Assembly: GCA_002470165.1 (NCBI GenBank)
Contig: DKNF01000087.1
Coordinates: 1-13,312 of the forward strand
DNA from: Betaproteobacteria bacterium UBA7395
GTDB lineage: Bacteria; Pseudomonadota; Gammaproteobacteria; Burkholderiales; Rhodocyclaceae
Length of the DNA stretch: 13,312 nt
Direction: 5' to 3'
Position 1 is the first letter of the stretch, and each line of letters begins with the position of its first letter. The translations under genes were made by a program, and so were the position numbers. The notes under the pieces are model-generated. The model was not told the DNA's origin. It was given only the letters and a program-made list of their open reading frames with translations, and made no database searches. Of the stretch, positions 8,115 through 13,312 are shown one piece after another.

Positions 8115-8639
8115 ATGAAAACCTCCCGTATCGCCCTGAGTCTGCTCGCCGCTTGCATTGCCTCGACCGCCGCAGCCGCCGACGTGCCCAAGCGCAAGTC
8201 GGGCCTTTGGGAAATCCGCACGCAGATGTCCGGAATGCCTCCCGGCATGCCCGGCCAGGGGCCGATGCAGATGTGCATCGACCAGAACAGCGACAATGTG
8301 ATGAACGATGCTTCCGGCCCCGGTGGCAAGCCAGATTGCCCGGTCATGCAGATCAAGCCGGGCGCCGGCAAGATGACAATCCACTCGGTCTGCCGGCACG
8401 ACGGCACGACGGCAACGACCGATGCCGAGATCACCGGCGACTTCAACCGCAGTTACCGCAGCGACATGGTCACCCGCTTCAATCCGCCGCAGGACGGGAT
8501 GAAGGAAATGAAGATGGTTCAGGAGGCGCGCTGGCTCGGCCCCTGCCAACCGGGCCAGAAGGCCGGCGACGTGATCATGCCGGGGATGGGCAAGTACAAC
8601 ATGCAGGAAATGATGAAAGGCCGGCAGCCGCCGCGCTGA
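8115..8639 (+). CDS. Exported DUF3617 family protein, Met-rich
   Basis: A 174-residue secreted protein. Residues 1-22 form a signal peptide with likely cleavage after the Ala run (STAAAA then DVPKRK). An L-A-A-C sequence at residues 11-14 could alternatively be a lipobox, though the hydrophobic core would be very short. The mature part begins KSGLWEIRTQMSG, the hallmark opening of DUF3617, and has four cysteines (MCID, DCPV, VCRH, PCQP) consistent with two disulfides in the periplasm. It is strikingly rich in methionine (GMPPGMPGQGPMQM; the end reads MPGMGKYNMQEMMKG). The start ATG follows GGAG by 8 nt. Family function is unknown; a metal-related role suggested by the Met clusters is speculation. 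Confidence 0.85.
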   Translation: MKTSRIALSLLAACIASTAAAADVPKRKSGLWEIRTQMSGMPPGMPGQGPMQMCIDQNSDNVMNDASGPGGKPDCPVMQIKPGAGKMTIHSVCRHDGTTATTDAEITGDFNRSYRSDMVTRFNPPQDGMKEMKMVQEARWLGPCQPGQKAGDVIMPGMGKYNMQEMMKGRQPPR

Positions 8640-8650
8640 AACGGCAAAGC

Positions 8651-8908
8651 ATGGTGATCCAGGCGGTCGACCGCAAACGCTGCGCGAGTTGCGAGCGCTG
8701 GACCGGTCCGCGCCAGACCGGCGACAGCCCGGATACGGTAAGCGTCGAGTCGGAAACGGTGACTGGTCTGTGCGAAGGTGGTGGCTGGCACGGCTCCGAG
8801 CGCCGTGCGCGTTCGGCCTGCGGTCACTGGTTGCGCTGGCAGGCGCTCAGCCGAATATCCGGGCCAGATTGCGCGAGCGCGCTTCGATCCGGCCAAACAG
8901 GAAATTGA
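8651..8908 (+). CDS. Small Cys-rich protein, possible zinc ribbon (85 aa)
   Basis: A short ORF starting 11 bp after the DUF3617 stop. It encodes four cysteines at residues 11, 14, 41 and 57 in a zinc-ribbon-like arrangement: CASCERW, then GLCEGGGWHGSERRARSACGHWLRW. The compositional pattern (CxxCxRWxGPR, a middle Cys, then CGxWxxW) reads like a genuine conserved small protein and is not what a random out-of-frame reading of GC-rich DNA usually gives. The family could not be named with certainty. No good Shine-Dalgarno is seen before ATG 8651, so translation may depend on coupling with the gene upstream. Its last 62 bp (residues about 66-85) run antisense over the end of the HDOD gene, and that tail looks less protein-like. 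Moderate confidence. Confidence 0.55.
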   Translation: MVIQAVDRKRCASCERWTGPRQTGDSPDTVSVESETVTGLCEGGGWHGSERRARSACGHWLRWQALSRISGPDCASALRSGQTGN

Positions 8909-9686
8909 AGTCGTCGTTCCAGTCGATGCCCAGCACATCGCAGGCGGTTGCCGATACGTGACGCACGCTGGCGTGATTGTGGGAGTCGATGTTCAGCGCA
9001 TTGACCACCGCTTCGCCCAGATGCGTCACCGCGATCAGCTTGTCGGCCGGCGGGTGCGCATCGTGGTGATGCTGGATGGCGGCGATGACCGGTGCCGGCA
9101 GATGCCAGGCGGTACCCAGCAGACGGCCGATGGTGCAGTGATCGAGGCCGAAGTGCCAGATTTCGGCGTCAAGGATGTCGAGGTCGGGCGCCTGCTCCAT
9201 GCTCATCCGCACCATCTGGAATTCCAGCGGATGGCAACGCGCCATCCACAACTGGCCGATGTCGTGCAGCAGCCCGCAGACCAGCGCGAAATCGCGGGAA
9301 CAGTGGCCGATCCGCGACAATTCCTGAGCGGCCACGCCCACGGCGATGCTGTGCTCCCAGAAATGGCTGCCCATGCCGCTTTCGCGCGAGAATTTCGCCA
9401 GGCTGACGGCGAGCACGATTTCCCGGAGTTTCGACAGGCCGATCAGCGAAACGGCGACCTGCATGTCGCGCAGGTCACGCTGGGTCCGGCCCGCCATGAC
9501 GGCCGCGTTGGCAATCGACAGGACGCGCGCGGTGATCACCGGGTCGCGCTCGACCAGCTGGATCAGGGCGCCCATTGCCGCGTTCTCGTCGTCCAGGGTT
9601 TCCAGGATGTCATTGACGACGGTGGGAAAGGCCGGCAACAGGGCGGCCCGTTCGATGATCTCGCTTTCCTTGAGATGCAGTGGCAT
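8847..9686 (-). CDS. HDOD domain signalling protein
   Basis: A 279-residue cytoplasmic protein formed almost entirely of one HDOD domain, a relative of HD phosphohydrolases used in bacterial signalling. Seen in order: LLPAFPTVVNDILETL at about 15-30, LVERDPVITARVLSIANAA, VSLIGLSKLREIVLAVSL, WEHSIAVG, VCGLLHDIGQLW, then IAAIQHHHDAH and a C-terminal helical segment. The WEHS, LLHDIG and HHH segments keep the histidines and aspartate of a metal site, which many HDOD proteins lose, so catalysis is not excluded. Its ATG overlaps the stop of the upstream small protein (TGATG), implying coupled translation. There is no GGDEF, EAL or receiver domain in the chain. The partner and output are unknown. 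Confidence 0.88.
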   Translation of the reverse strand: MPLHLKESEIIERAALLPAFPTVVNDILETLDDENAAMGALIQLVERDPVITARVLSIANAAVMAGRTQRDLRDMQVAVSLIGLSKLREIVLAVSLAKFSRESGMGSHFWEHSIAVGVAAQELSRIGHCSRDFALVCGLLHDIGQLWMARCHPLEFQMVRMSMEQAPDLDILDAEIWHFGLDHCTIGRLLGTAWHLPAPVIAAIQHHHDAHPPADKLIAVTHLGEAVVNALNIDSHNHASVRHVSATACDVLGIDWNDDFNFLFGRIEARSRNLARIFG

Positions 9687-10012
9687 CAGAGGCTCCGGTA
9701 GGCCAGGACGGCTGCGTGCAATCCGGCCACCGCGGGCCGTTCCATGTCGGCATTGGCGAAGATGCGCTGCAGCTGCGCCGCATGGGCTGCGAGTTCGGCC
9801 GCACGGTCTTCGTCGCTGCGCGGGTCTTCCTCGGCAATGCAGGCAAACTCCCCGCCGCGCCGGGCAATCTGGCAGAGATTGTCCTCGGTGAGCACATGGC
9901 CGGCCGGCAAGGCAAAGTTGGTGACACCATGCTCGGCGATGGTCAGCGAAGCACCGAGCACCATGCCCTCGGCAAGCTCGTTCAACGGGAGATAACGCAG
10001 ACGCTGTTTCAT
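9686..10012 (-). CDS. Small protein resembling the N-terminal domain of HD-GYP proteins
   Basis: A 108-residue protein. Residues 6-50 (LRYLPLNELAEGMVLGASL, then FALPAGHVLTEDNLCQIARRGGEFACI) follow the pattern found at the N-terminus of many HD-GYP phosphodiesterases (eLkpGMvLardl ... LlpaGtvLteeliekLrrlGv). No catalytic domain follows here. The C-terminal half is helical (RAAELAAHAAQLQRIF). The gene overlaps the HDOD gene by one base (TGATG), so the two probably form a split version of a single regulator. ATG at 10012 is used; a GTG three codons upstream (10021) is possible, and neither has a clear Shine-Dalgarno. The family relation is from memory and should be treated as a lead. Confidence 0.68.
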   Translation of the reverse strand: MKQRLRYLPLNELAEGMVLGASLTIAEHGVTNFALPAGHVLTEDNLCQIARRGGEFACIAEEDPRSDEDRAAELAAHAAQLQRIFANADMERPAVAGLHAAVLAYRSL

Positions 10013-10050
10013 GACTGTCACAAATGCATTCTGTTTGTTATTTACGACAT

Positions 10051-10079
10051 ATTTTGAATTTTATTAATAACAAGGTCAA
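10051..10079 (-). promoter_or_regulatory. Candidate sigma-70 promoter for the leftward HDOD unit
   Basis: On the minus strand TTGACC (10079-10074, five of six to consensus) is followed after 17 bp by CAAAAT (10056-10051, four of six). Transcription would start near 10044, about 32 nt before the ATG at 10012. The whole gap from 10013 to 10138 is conspicuously AT-rich for this genome, as expected of a divergent promoter region. Confidence 0.45.
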
Positions 10080-10104
10080 GGAAATCATTGCGCATCGATC
10101 ACTA

Positions 10105-10110
10105 TATAAT
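10105..10110 (+). promoter_or_regulatory. Candidate -10 box for the rhodanese gene
   Basis: A perfect TATAAT lies 28 bp before the ATG at 10139, giving a start near 10117 and a leader of about 22 nt. No convincing -35 box is seen 16-18 bp upstream, so an activator may be needed. Confidence 0.45.
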
Positions 10111-10138
10111 CGGACGCTGATTAATCACCGACCAGACC

Positions 10139-10585
10139 ATGATGCGCCGCTTCCTCATTGCTTCAAGCATAGCCTGCTTTTGCCTGTTTGCCCGAGCCGA
10201 AGTTGTCGATATCGACAACCGGGAACTCGCCCGCCTGCTGCAGGAAGGGGTACCGGTCATCGACATCCGTCTGCAGGCCGAATGGGAACAGACCGGCATC
10301 GTTGCCGGCAGCCACCTGCTGACCTTCTTCGACGAGCGCGGCCGGGCCAATCCCGGGGCCTGGCTGGAGAAAGTCAAACCGATTGCATCACCCAACCAAC
10401 CGCTCATCGTCATCTGCCGCACCGGCAACCGGACCAAGGCAGTCAGCCAGTTCCTGTCGCAACAGGCCGGTTACACCAAGGTCTACAACGTGCGCGCCGG
10501 CATCATGGGCTGGCTGCGCGCGGGCGGGCCGGCCATTCAGGCAAACCAGTCGATTGCGGCCTGCCGCGCGGCAAAAACCTGCTGA
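10139..10585 (+). CDS. Exported rhodanese-like sulfurtransferase
   Basis: A 148-residue protein with an N-terminal signal peptide (MMRRFLIASSIACFCLF, likely cleaved after ARA at residue 20), so it acts in the periplasm. One rhodanese domain follows: VPVIDIRLQAEWEQTG (about 38-53, the conserved DxRxxxEW element), then the active-site loop CRTGNRT with catalytic Cys93, and YNVRAGIMGWLRAGGP near the end, which matches the usual rhodanese VyNleGGi..W closing motif. A second cysteine pair lies near the C-terminus (ACRAAKTC) and could form a disulfide. Sulfur donor and acceptor are unknown. It appears monocistronic: it is divergent from the HDOD unit, and the ilvBN leader begins 89 bp after its stop. 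ATG 10142 is an equally possible start. Confidence 0.87.
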   Translation: MMRRFLIASSIACFCLFARAEVVDIDNRELARLLQEGVPVIDIRLQAEWEQTGIVAGSHLLTFFDERGRANPGAWLEKVKPIASPNQPLIVICRTGNRTKAVSQFLSQQAGYTKVYNVRAGIMGWLRAGGPAIQANQSIAACRAAKTC

Positions 10586-10612
10586 TCGCCAATAACCCTA
10601 CGCATCCCGTTG

Positions 10613-10641
10613 TTGTTTTTTCCTGAAACTTCGGCGATAGT
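10613..10641 (+). promoter_or_regulatory. Weak candidate promoter for the ilvBN leader
   Basis: TTGTTT (10613-10618) and GATAGT (10636-10641) are 17 bp apart and would start transcription near 10648, about 27 nt before the leader-peptide ATG. Both boxes match consensus poorly. The position is right for an attenuated operon, but the boxes themselves prove little. Confidence 0.3.
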
Positions 10642-10674
10642 GCGTTTTCGCTGAACTTTCAATCCTCCGATCCG

Positions 10675-10788
10675 ATGAACGCTTCCACCGCCTTCCGCTC
10701 CGTTGCTGCCCGCGCAGTCTCGCTGCTGGTCGTCGTACGCGTCATTAGCGTAGGCGTCGTTACGCACGCGCCGTCGCGGATCGGGTAA
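10675..10788 (+). CDS. ivbL: ilvBN leader peptide (attenuation)
   Basis: A 37-codon ORF ending in TAA, 96 bp before ilvB. Residues 15-29 read VSLLVVVRVISVGVV, so 11 of 15 consecutive codons are for Val, Leu or Ile. This closely resembles the E. coli IvbL peptide (AVVVVRVVVVVGNAP) in composition, in the embedded V-R-V and in the position before ilvBN. The peptide presumably has no function after synthesis; stalling of the ribosome when charged Val/Leu/Ile tRNA is scarce is the signal. No Shine-Dalgarno is visible before the ATG. The control codons (about 10723-10761) end just upstream of the antiterminator strand, and the stop codon lies just beyond it, which is the geometry attenuation needs. 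Function is inferred from sequence and context, not from a search. Confidence 0.85.
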   Translation: MNASTAFRSVAARAVSLLVVVRVISVGVVTHAPSRIG

Positions 10789-10827
10789 GCAGAAGCAGCA
10801 GACAGTTTCCCCAAACCCCGCCGGCGC
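10768..10827 (+). promoter_or_regulatory. Antiterminator pairing of the ilvBN attenuator
   Basis: GCGCCG (10768-10773) and GCGG (10776-10779) can pair with CCGCCGGCGC (10818-10827): ten base pairs with only a 2-nt bulge. This uses up most of the 5' arm of the terminator (10813-10824), so the two structures exclude each other. A ribosome stalled on the Val/Leu/Ile codons would leave 10768-10779 free. A ribosome reaching the stop at 10788 would cover it and let the terminator form. A smaller hairpin, GCGTA (10748-10752) with TACGC (10761-10765), may act as a pause hairpin. Confidence 0.7.
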
Positions 10828-10847
10828 AACCGGCGGGGTTTTTGTTT
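10813..10847 (+). terminator. Attenuator terminator before ilvB
   Basis: AAACCCCGCCGG (10813-10824) pairs perfectly with CCGGCGGGGTTT (10830-10841) around a 5-nt loop, followed by a T-rich tract (TTTTTGTTT). It lies 25 nt after the leader-peptide stop and 38 nt before the ilvB ATG. It therefore cannot be the end of an unrelated gene without also blocking ilvB, which supports its role as a regulated attenuator. Confidence 0.93.
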
Positions 10848-10884
10848 GAGCCTCCCGGAACCGCCAGAACCCCAGGAGCCTCAG

Positions 10885-12573
10885 ATGAGCGAAACCCCCA
10901 ACGAAACTCTCACCGGTGCCCAGATCACCGTACGCCTGCTCGAACGCCAGGGCGTGCGCCTGGTCACCGGTTATCCCGGCGGCGCGATCCTGCCGATCTA
11001 CGACGCCCTCGGCCAGTCGACCGCGATCCGCCACGTCCTCGCCCGCCACGAACAGGGCGCCGGCTTCATCGCCCAGGGCATGGCCCGCGTTTCCGGCGAA
11101 GTCGCCGTCTGCATGGCCTCCTCCGGCCCCGGCGCGACCAACCTGCTGACCGCGATTGCCGACGCCAAGCTCGATTCGATCCCGCTGGTCGCCATCACCG
11201 GCCAGGTGCCGAAGGCGATGATCGGCACCGACGCCTTCCAGGAAGTCGATACCTACGGCCTGTCGGTCCCGATCACCAAGCACAACTTCCTGGTCTCTTC
11301 GACCGAGGAACTGCTCGACGTCATCCCGCGCGCCTTCGCCATCGCCGCTTCCGGCCGCCCCGGCCCGGTGCTGATCGACATTCCCAAGGACGTGCAGAGC
11401 CGCGCCATCGAGGTTGCCGCCTGGCCCGAACCCGGTCGCCGCAAGCTGCCTGCGGCCGCCGATGGCATGGCGCTGGCCGAAGCCGCTTCGCTGATCGCCG
11501 CAGCCAAACGGCCCCTGCTCTATCTCGGTGGCGGCGTCATTCACGCCGGTGCTTCGGAACTGGCGCTGGAACTCGCCGAAAAGTCGACGCTGCCGACGGT
11601 GATGACCTTGATGGCGCTCGGCGCGATGCCGGTCGACCACCCGCTGTCGCTGGGCATGCTCGGCATGCACGGCGCCCCCTACACCAACCTGGCGCTCGAC
11701 GAATGCGACCTGCTGATCGCCGTCGGCGCCCGCTTCGACGACCGCGCCACCGGCAAGGTCGCGGCTTTCTGCCCGCAGGCGAAGATCATCCACATCGACA
11801 TCGATGTGGCCGAACTCGACAAGATCAAGACCGCCCACGTCGGCATCGTTGCCGATGTCGCCGAGGCGCTGACCCGCCTGCTGCCGCTGGTGCCGGAAAA
11901 TCCGCGCGCCGAATGGAATGCCCGGATTGACGCGCTGAAGGCCGAACATCCGCAACCGCTGCCTGGCGTCAACGATCCGCGCTCGCACTTCGGCCTGATC
12001 CGCGCCGTCGCCGCCTGCCTCGACGATGATGCCATCGTCGCCACCGACGTCGGCCAGCACCAGATGTGGGTTGCCCAGGCCTACCCGCTGCGCCGACCGC
12101 GCCAGTGGCTGACTTCTGGCGGTCTGGGCACGATGGGCTTCGGCGTCCCGGCCGCCATCGGCGCCGCCCTCGCCGCGCCGGAACGCACCGTGGTCTGCTT
12201 CACCGGCGACGGCTCGATCCTGATGAACATCCAGGAACTGGTCACCGCCGCCGAGCAACGCGCCAACGTCAAGATCGTGCTGATGAACAACGCCGTCCTC
12301 GGCCTGGTGCACCAGCAGCAGACGCTGTTCTACGGCCAGCGCTTGTTCGCCTCGGAATTCCAGGCCATGCCCGATTTCGTCGCCGCCGCCCGCGCCCTCG
12401 GCATCGCCGCCGTCGATCTCGATCAGGCGGCGAATCCCTGCGCCGCGCTGGCCGACGCCTTCGCCCGCCCCGGCCCGTGCCTGATCCACGCCGGCATCGA
12501 CGCCGAACAGAAGGTCTATCCCATGGTGCCACCCGGCGCCGCAAACCGTGACATGATCGGAGCCCAGGCATGA
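10885..12573 (+). CDS. ilvB: Acetohydroxy acid synthase large subunit, isozyme I-like
   Basis: The catalytic subunit of AHAS condenses pyruvate with pyruvate or 2-ketobutyrate, the first common step to Val, Leu and Ile; it needs ThDP, Mg and FAD. At 562 residues it equals E. coli IlvB in length, and the end (KVYPMVPPGAANRDMIG) and LGLVHQQQTLFY follow IlvB more than IlvI. Seen: GYPGGAILPIYDAL, catalytic Glu56 in ARHEQGAG, SSGPGATNLLTAIADA, the FAD-domain stretch LYLGGGVIHAG, GQHQMWVAQAYPL, and the ThDP/metal motif GDG at 441-443 running to NN at 468-469. ATG 10885 is chosen because AGGAG lies 6 nt upstream; a TTG at 10846 falls inside the terminator tract and is rejected. ilvN overlaps by 4 bp. 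Expression is probably controlled by the upstream attenuator. Confidence 0.95.
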   Translation: MSETPNETLTGAQITVRLLERQGVRLVTGYPGGAILPIYDALGQSTAIRHVLARHEQGAGFIAQGMARVSGEVAVCMASSGPGATNLLTAIADAKLDSIPLVAITGQVPKAMIGTDAFQEVDTYGLSVPITKHNFLVSSTEELLDVIPRAFAIAASGRPGPVLIDIPKDVQSRAIEVAAWPEPGRRKLPAAADGMALAEAASLIAAAKRPLLYLGGGVIHAGASELALELAEKSTLPTVMTLMALGAMPVDHPLSLGMLGMHGAPYTNLALDECDLLIAVGARFDDRATGKVAAFCPQAKIIHIDIDVAELDKIKTAHVGIVADVAEALTRLLPLVPENPRAEWNARIDALKAEHPQPLPGVNDPRSHFGLIRAVAACLDDDAIVATDVGQHQMWVAQAYPLRRPRQWLTSGGLGTMGFGVPAAIGAALAAPERTVVCFTGDGSILMNIQELVTAAEQRANVKIVLMNNAVLGLVHQQQTLFYGQRLFASEFQAMPDFVAAARALGIAAVDLDQAANPCAALADAFARPGPCLIHAGIDAEQKVYPMVPPGAANRDMIGAQA

Positions 12574-12881
12574 ACGCTGTCAGCCGTAACGAAAACCAGG
12601 CACTGTCCCGCGCCGTGCTGGAAATCGACGTCGCCAACCATCCCGGCGTGATGTCGCATGTGGTCGGCCTGTTCTCGCGCCGCGCCTACAACGTCGAAGG
12701 CATTCTCTGCCTGCCGGTCGGCGACGGCCGGCAGAGCCGGATCTGGCTGCTGGTCAACGAAGACCAGCGGCTGCCGCAGATGATCCGGCAGGTCGAAAAG
12801 CTGGAGGACGTCAGCGCGGTGCGCCGGCATCATGCCGACCACGCCGTGTTCACCGACCTGGAAGCGTTCTTCCAGGCCTGA
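12570..12881 (+). CDS. ilvN: Acetohydroxy acid synthase small (regulatory) subunit, isozyme I-like
   Basis: A 103-residue ACT-domain protein that activates IlvB and mediates feedback inhibition, usually by valine. The stretch LEIDVANHPGVMSHVVGLF, then RRAYNVEGILCLPVGD and RIWLLVNEDQRLPQMIRQVEKLEDV, matches E. coli IlvN (96 residues) along its length. The longer small subunit IlvH (about 160 residues, with an extra C-terminal domain) is ruled out by size. The N-H-P-G-V loop, which binds the effector in ACT domains, is intact, so feedback inhibition is likely. The ATG overlaps the ilvB stop (ATGA), so synthesis of the two subunits is coupled. An AHAS I-type small subunit outside enterobacteria is less usual than IlvH. 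Confidence 0.92.
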   Translation: MNAVSRNENQALSRAVLEIDVANHPGVMSHVVGLFSRRAYNVEGILCLPVGDGRQSRIWLLVNEDQRLPQMIRQVEKLEDVSAVRRHHADHAVFTDLEAFFQA

Positions 12882-12887
12882 CGGACG

Positions 12888-12924
12888 AAAAAAAGCGCGC
12901 CGGTTCGCAGGAACCGGACGCGCT
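12888..12924 (-). terminator. Intrinsic terminator for the leftward cytochrome gene
   Basis: AGCGCG-CCGGTTC (12894-12906) pairs with GAACCGG-A-CGCGCT (12911-12924) around GCAG, giving 13 bp with one bulged A. A run of seven A (12888-12894) on the plus strand becomes the T tract for minus-strand transcription. On the plus strand no T tract follows, so it would serve ilvBN only weakly. Confidence 0.82.
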
Positions 12925-12945
12925 CGAGAGGTGGTTTGAAAAGTC

Positions 12946-13312
12946 CTAGTCCTTGCTGCCGCTCACCGGCGGATGGAAGACCTGCGGCGGCGCGCCGTCG
13001 GCGTTGATCACGGTGATCGACTGATCGACCTCGGGCAGCTTGTGGGCGATCCCCTTGTGGCAGTCGATACAGGTCTTGCCGTCGTTGAACGCCTGCTGGT
13101 GGGTGTTGGCACCACGACGACCCTGGGCACCGTAGTCGAAATACTCGAAGTTATGGCAGTTACGGCATTCCTGCGAGTTGTTCGCCTTCATCCGCTCCCA
13201 TTCGCGGGTGGCCATGGTCAGCCGGTGCGCTTCGAACTTCTCCGGCGTATTGACGACACCGGTGATCTTGCCCCAGACCTCCTTGCTCGCCTGGATCTTG
13301 CGGATCATCTTG
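12946..13312 (-). CDS. NapC/NirT-family multihaem cytochrome c, C-terminal part
   Basis: The gene runs off the right edge; the frame is open to 13312, and the first in-window Met (MIRKIQASKEVW) is internal to the family, not a start. NapC/NirT proteins are membrane-anchored periplasmic tetrahaem cytochromes that pass electrons from quinol to terminal reductases (nitrate, nitrite, TMAO and others). Seen here are two haem-binding motifs, CRNCH (13153-13167) and CIDCH (13057-13071), the family sequence WERMKANNSQECRNCHNFEYFDY, and the closing KTCIDCHKGIAHKLP. About 30 further residues rich in Pro form a tail (PPQVFHPPVSGSKD). The membrane anchor and first two haem motifs would be outside the window. 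Which reductase it serves (NapC, NirT, CymA-like) cannot be told from this part. Confidence 0.9.
   Translation of the reverse strand, partial: KMIRKIQASKEVWGKITGVVNTPEKFEAHRLTMATREWERMKANNSQECRNCHNFEYFDYGAQGRRGANTHQQAFNDGKTCIDCHKGIAHKLPEVDQSITVINADGAPPQVFHPPVSGSKD

Noticed and set aside
8778..9701. A 307-codon open frame on the plus strand opposite the HDOD gene
   Set aside because: The HDOD motifs on the other strand are unambiguous; this frame is their complement.
10846..10884. Upstream TTG start for ilvB adding 13 residues
   Set aside because: It lies within the terminator T tract without a ribosome site and adds a Pro/Glu-rich stretch, whereas ATG 10885 has AGGAG at 6 nt.
10537..12489. 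A 650-codon open frame on the minus strand opposite ilvB
   Set aside because: It is antisense to a certain ilvB gene, has Gly/Asp/Val/Gln-rich shadow composition typical of GC-rich antisense frames, shows no domain motif and also overlaps the ilv leader.

Overview
The window looks like a chromosomal segment of a betaproteobacterium, most likely from the Rhodocyclales (Azospira/Dechloromonas-like). This is inferred from the high GC content, the dense housekeeping gene content and the protein flavour (YaeQ, DUF3617, HDOD, a NapC/NirT-type cytochrome). No database search was possible. No tRNA, rRNA, insertion sequence, CRISPR array or phage gene was seen.

Layout, left to right. (1) The 3' part of an ettA-like ABC-F gene (1-686), followed by a clear intrinsic terminator. 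This gene appears to be an in-frame chimera: the first half of ABC domain 1 runs straight into the second half of ABC domain 2 at the shared LSGGER signature. (2) A small leftward orphan (769-1047), divergent from a rightward cluster: a Methyltransf_32-like methyltransferase, rlhA (23S rRNA C2501 hydroxylase) 6 bp later, and a triple zinc-ribbon protein overlapping rlhA by ATGA. (3) A 929-residue membrane hybrid histidine kinase (4657-7446) with two Cache-like units, PAS, HisKA, HATPase and receiver, started from TTG. (4) Leftward yaeQ, divergent from an exported Met-rich DUF3617 protein, then a short Cys-rich ORF (8651-8908) whose 3' end overlaps the next gene. (5) A leftward two-gene unit: a small protein resembling the N-terminal domain of HD-GYP proteins, coupled to an HDOD protein. 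(6) An AT-rich divergent promoter region, then a rightward exported rhodanese. (7) An ilvBN operon for an isozyme-I-like acetohydroxy acid synthase, preceded by a leader that looks like a complete translation-coupled attenuator. It has a 37-codon peptide rich in Leu/Val/Ile codons, an antiterminator pairing and a strong intrinsic terminator. (8) A hairpin and the leftward 3' part of a NapC/NirT-family multihaem cytochrome c that runs off the right edge.

The two signals most worth a second look are the ilvBN leader (10675-10847), which resembles enterobacterial ivbL-ilvBN in logic and in peptide sequence, and the internally deleted ettA. Secondary points are the Cys-rich ORF at 8651, the split HD-GYP-like/HDOD pair, and the methyltransferase-rlhA-zinc ribbon cluster.
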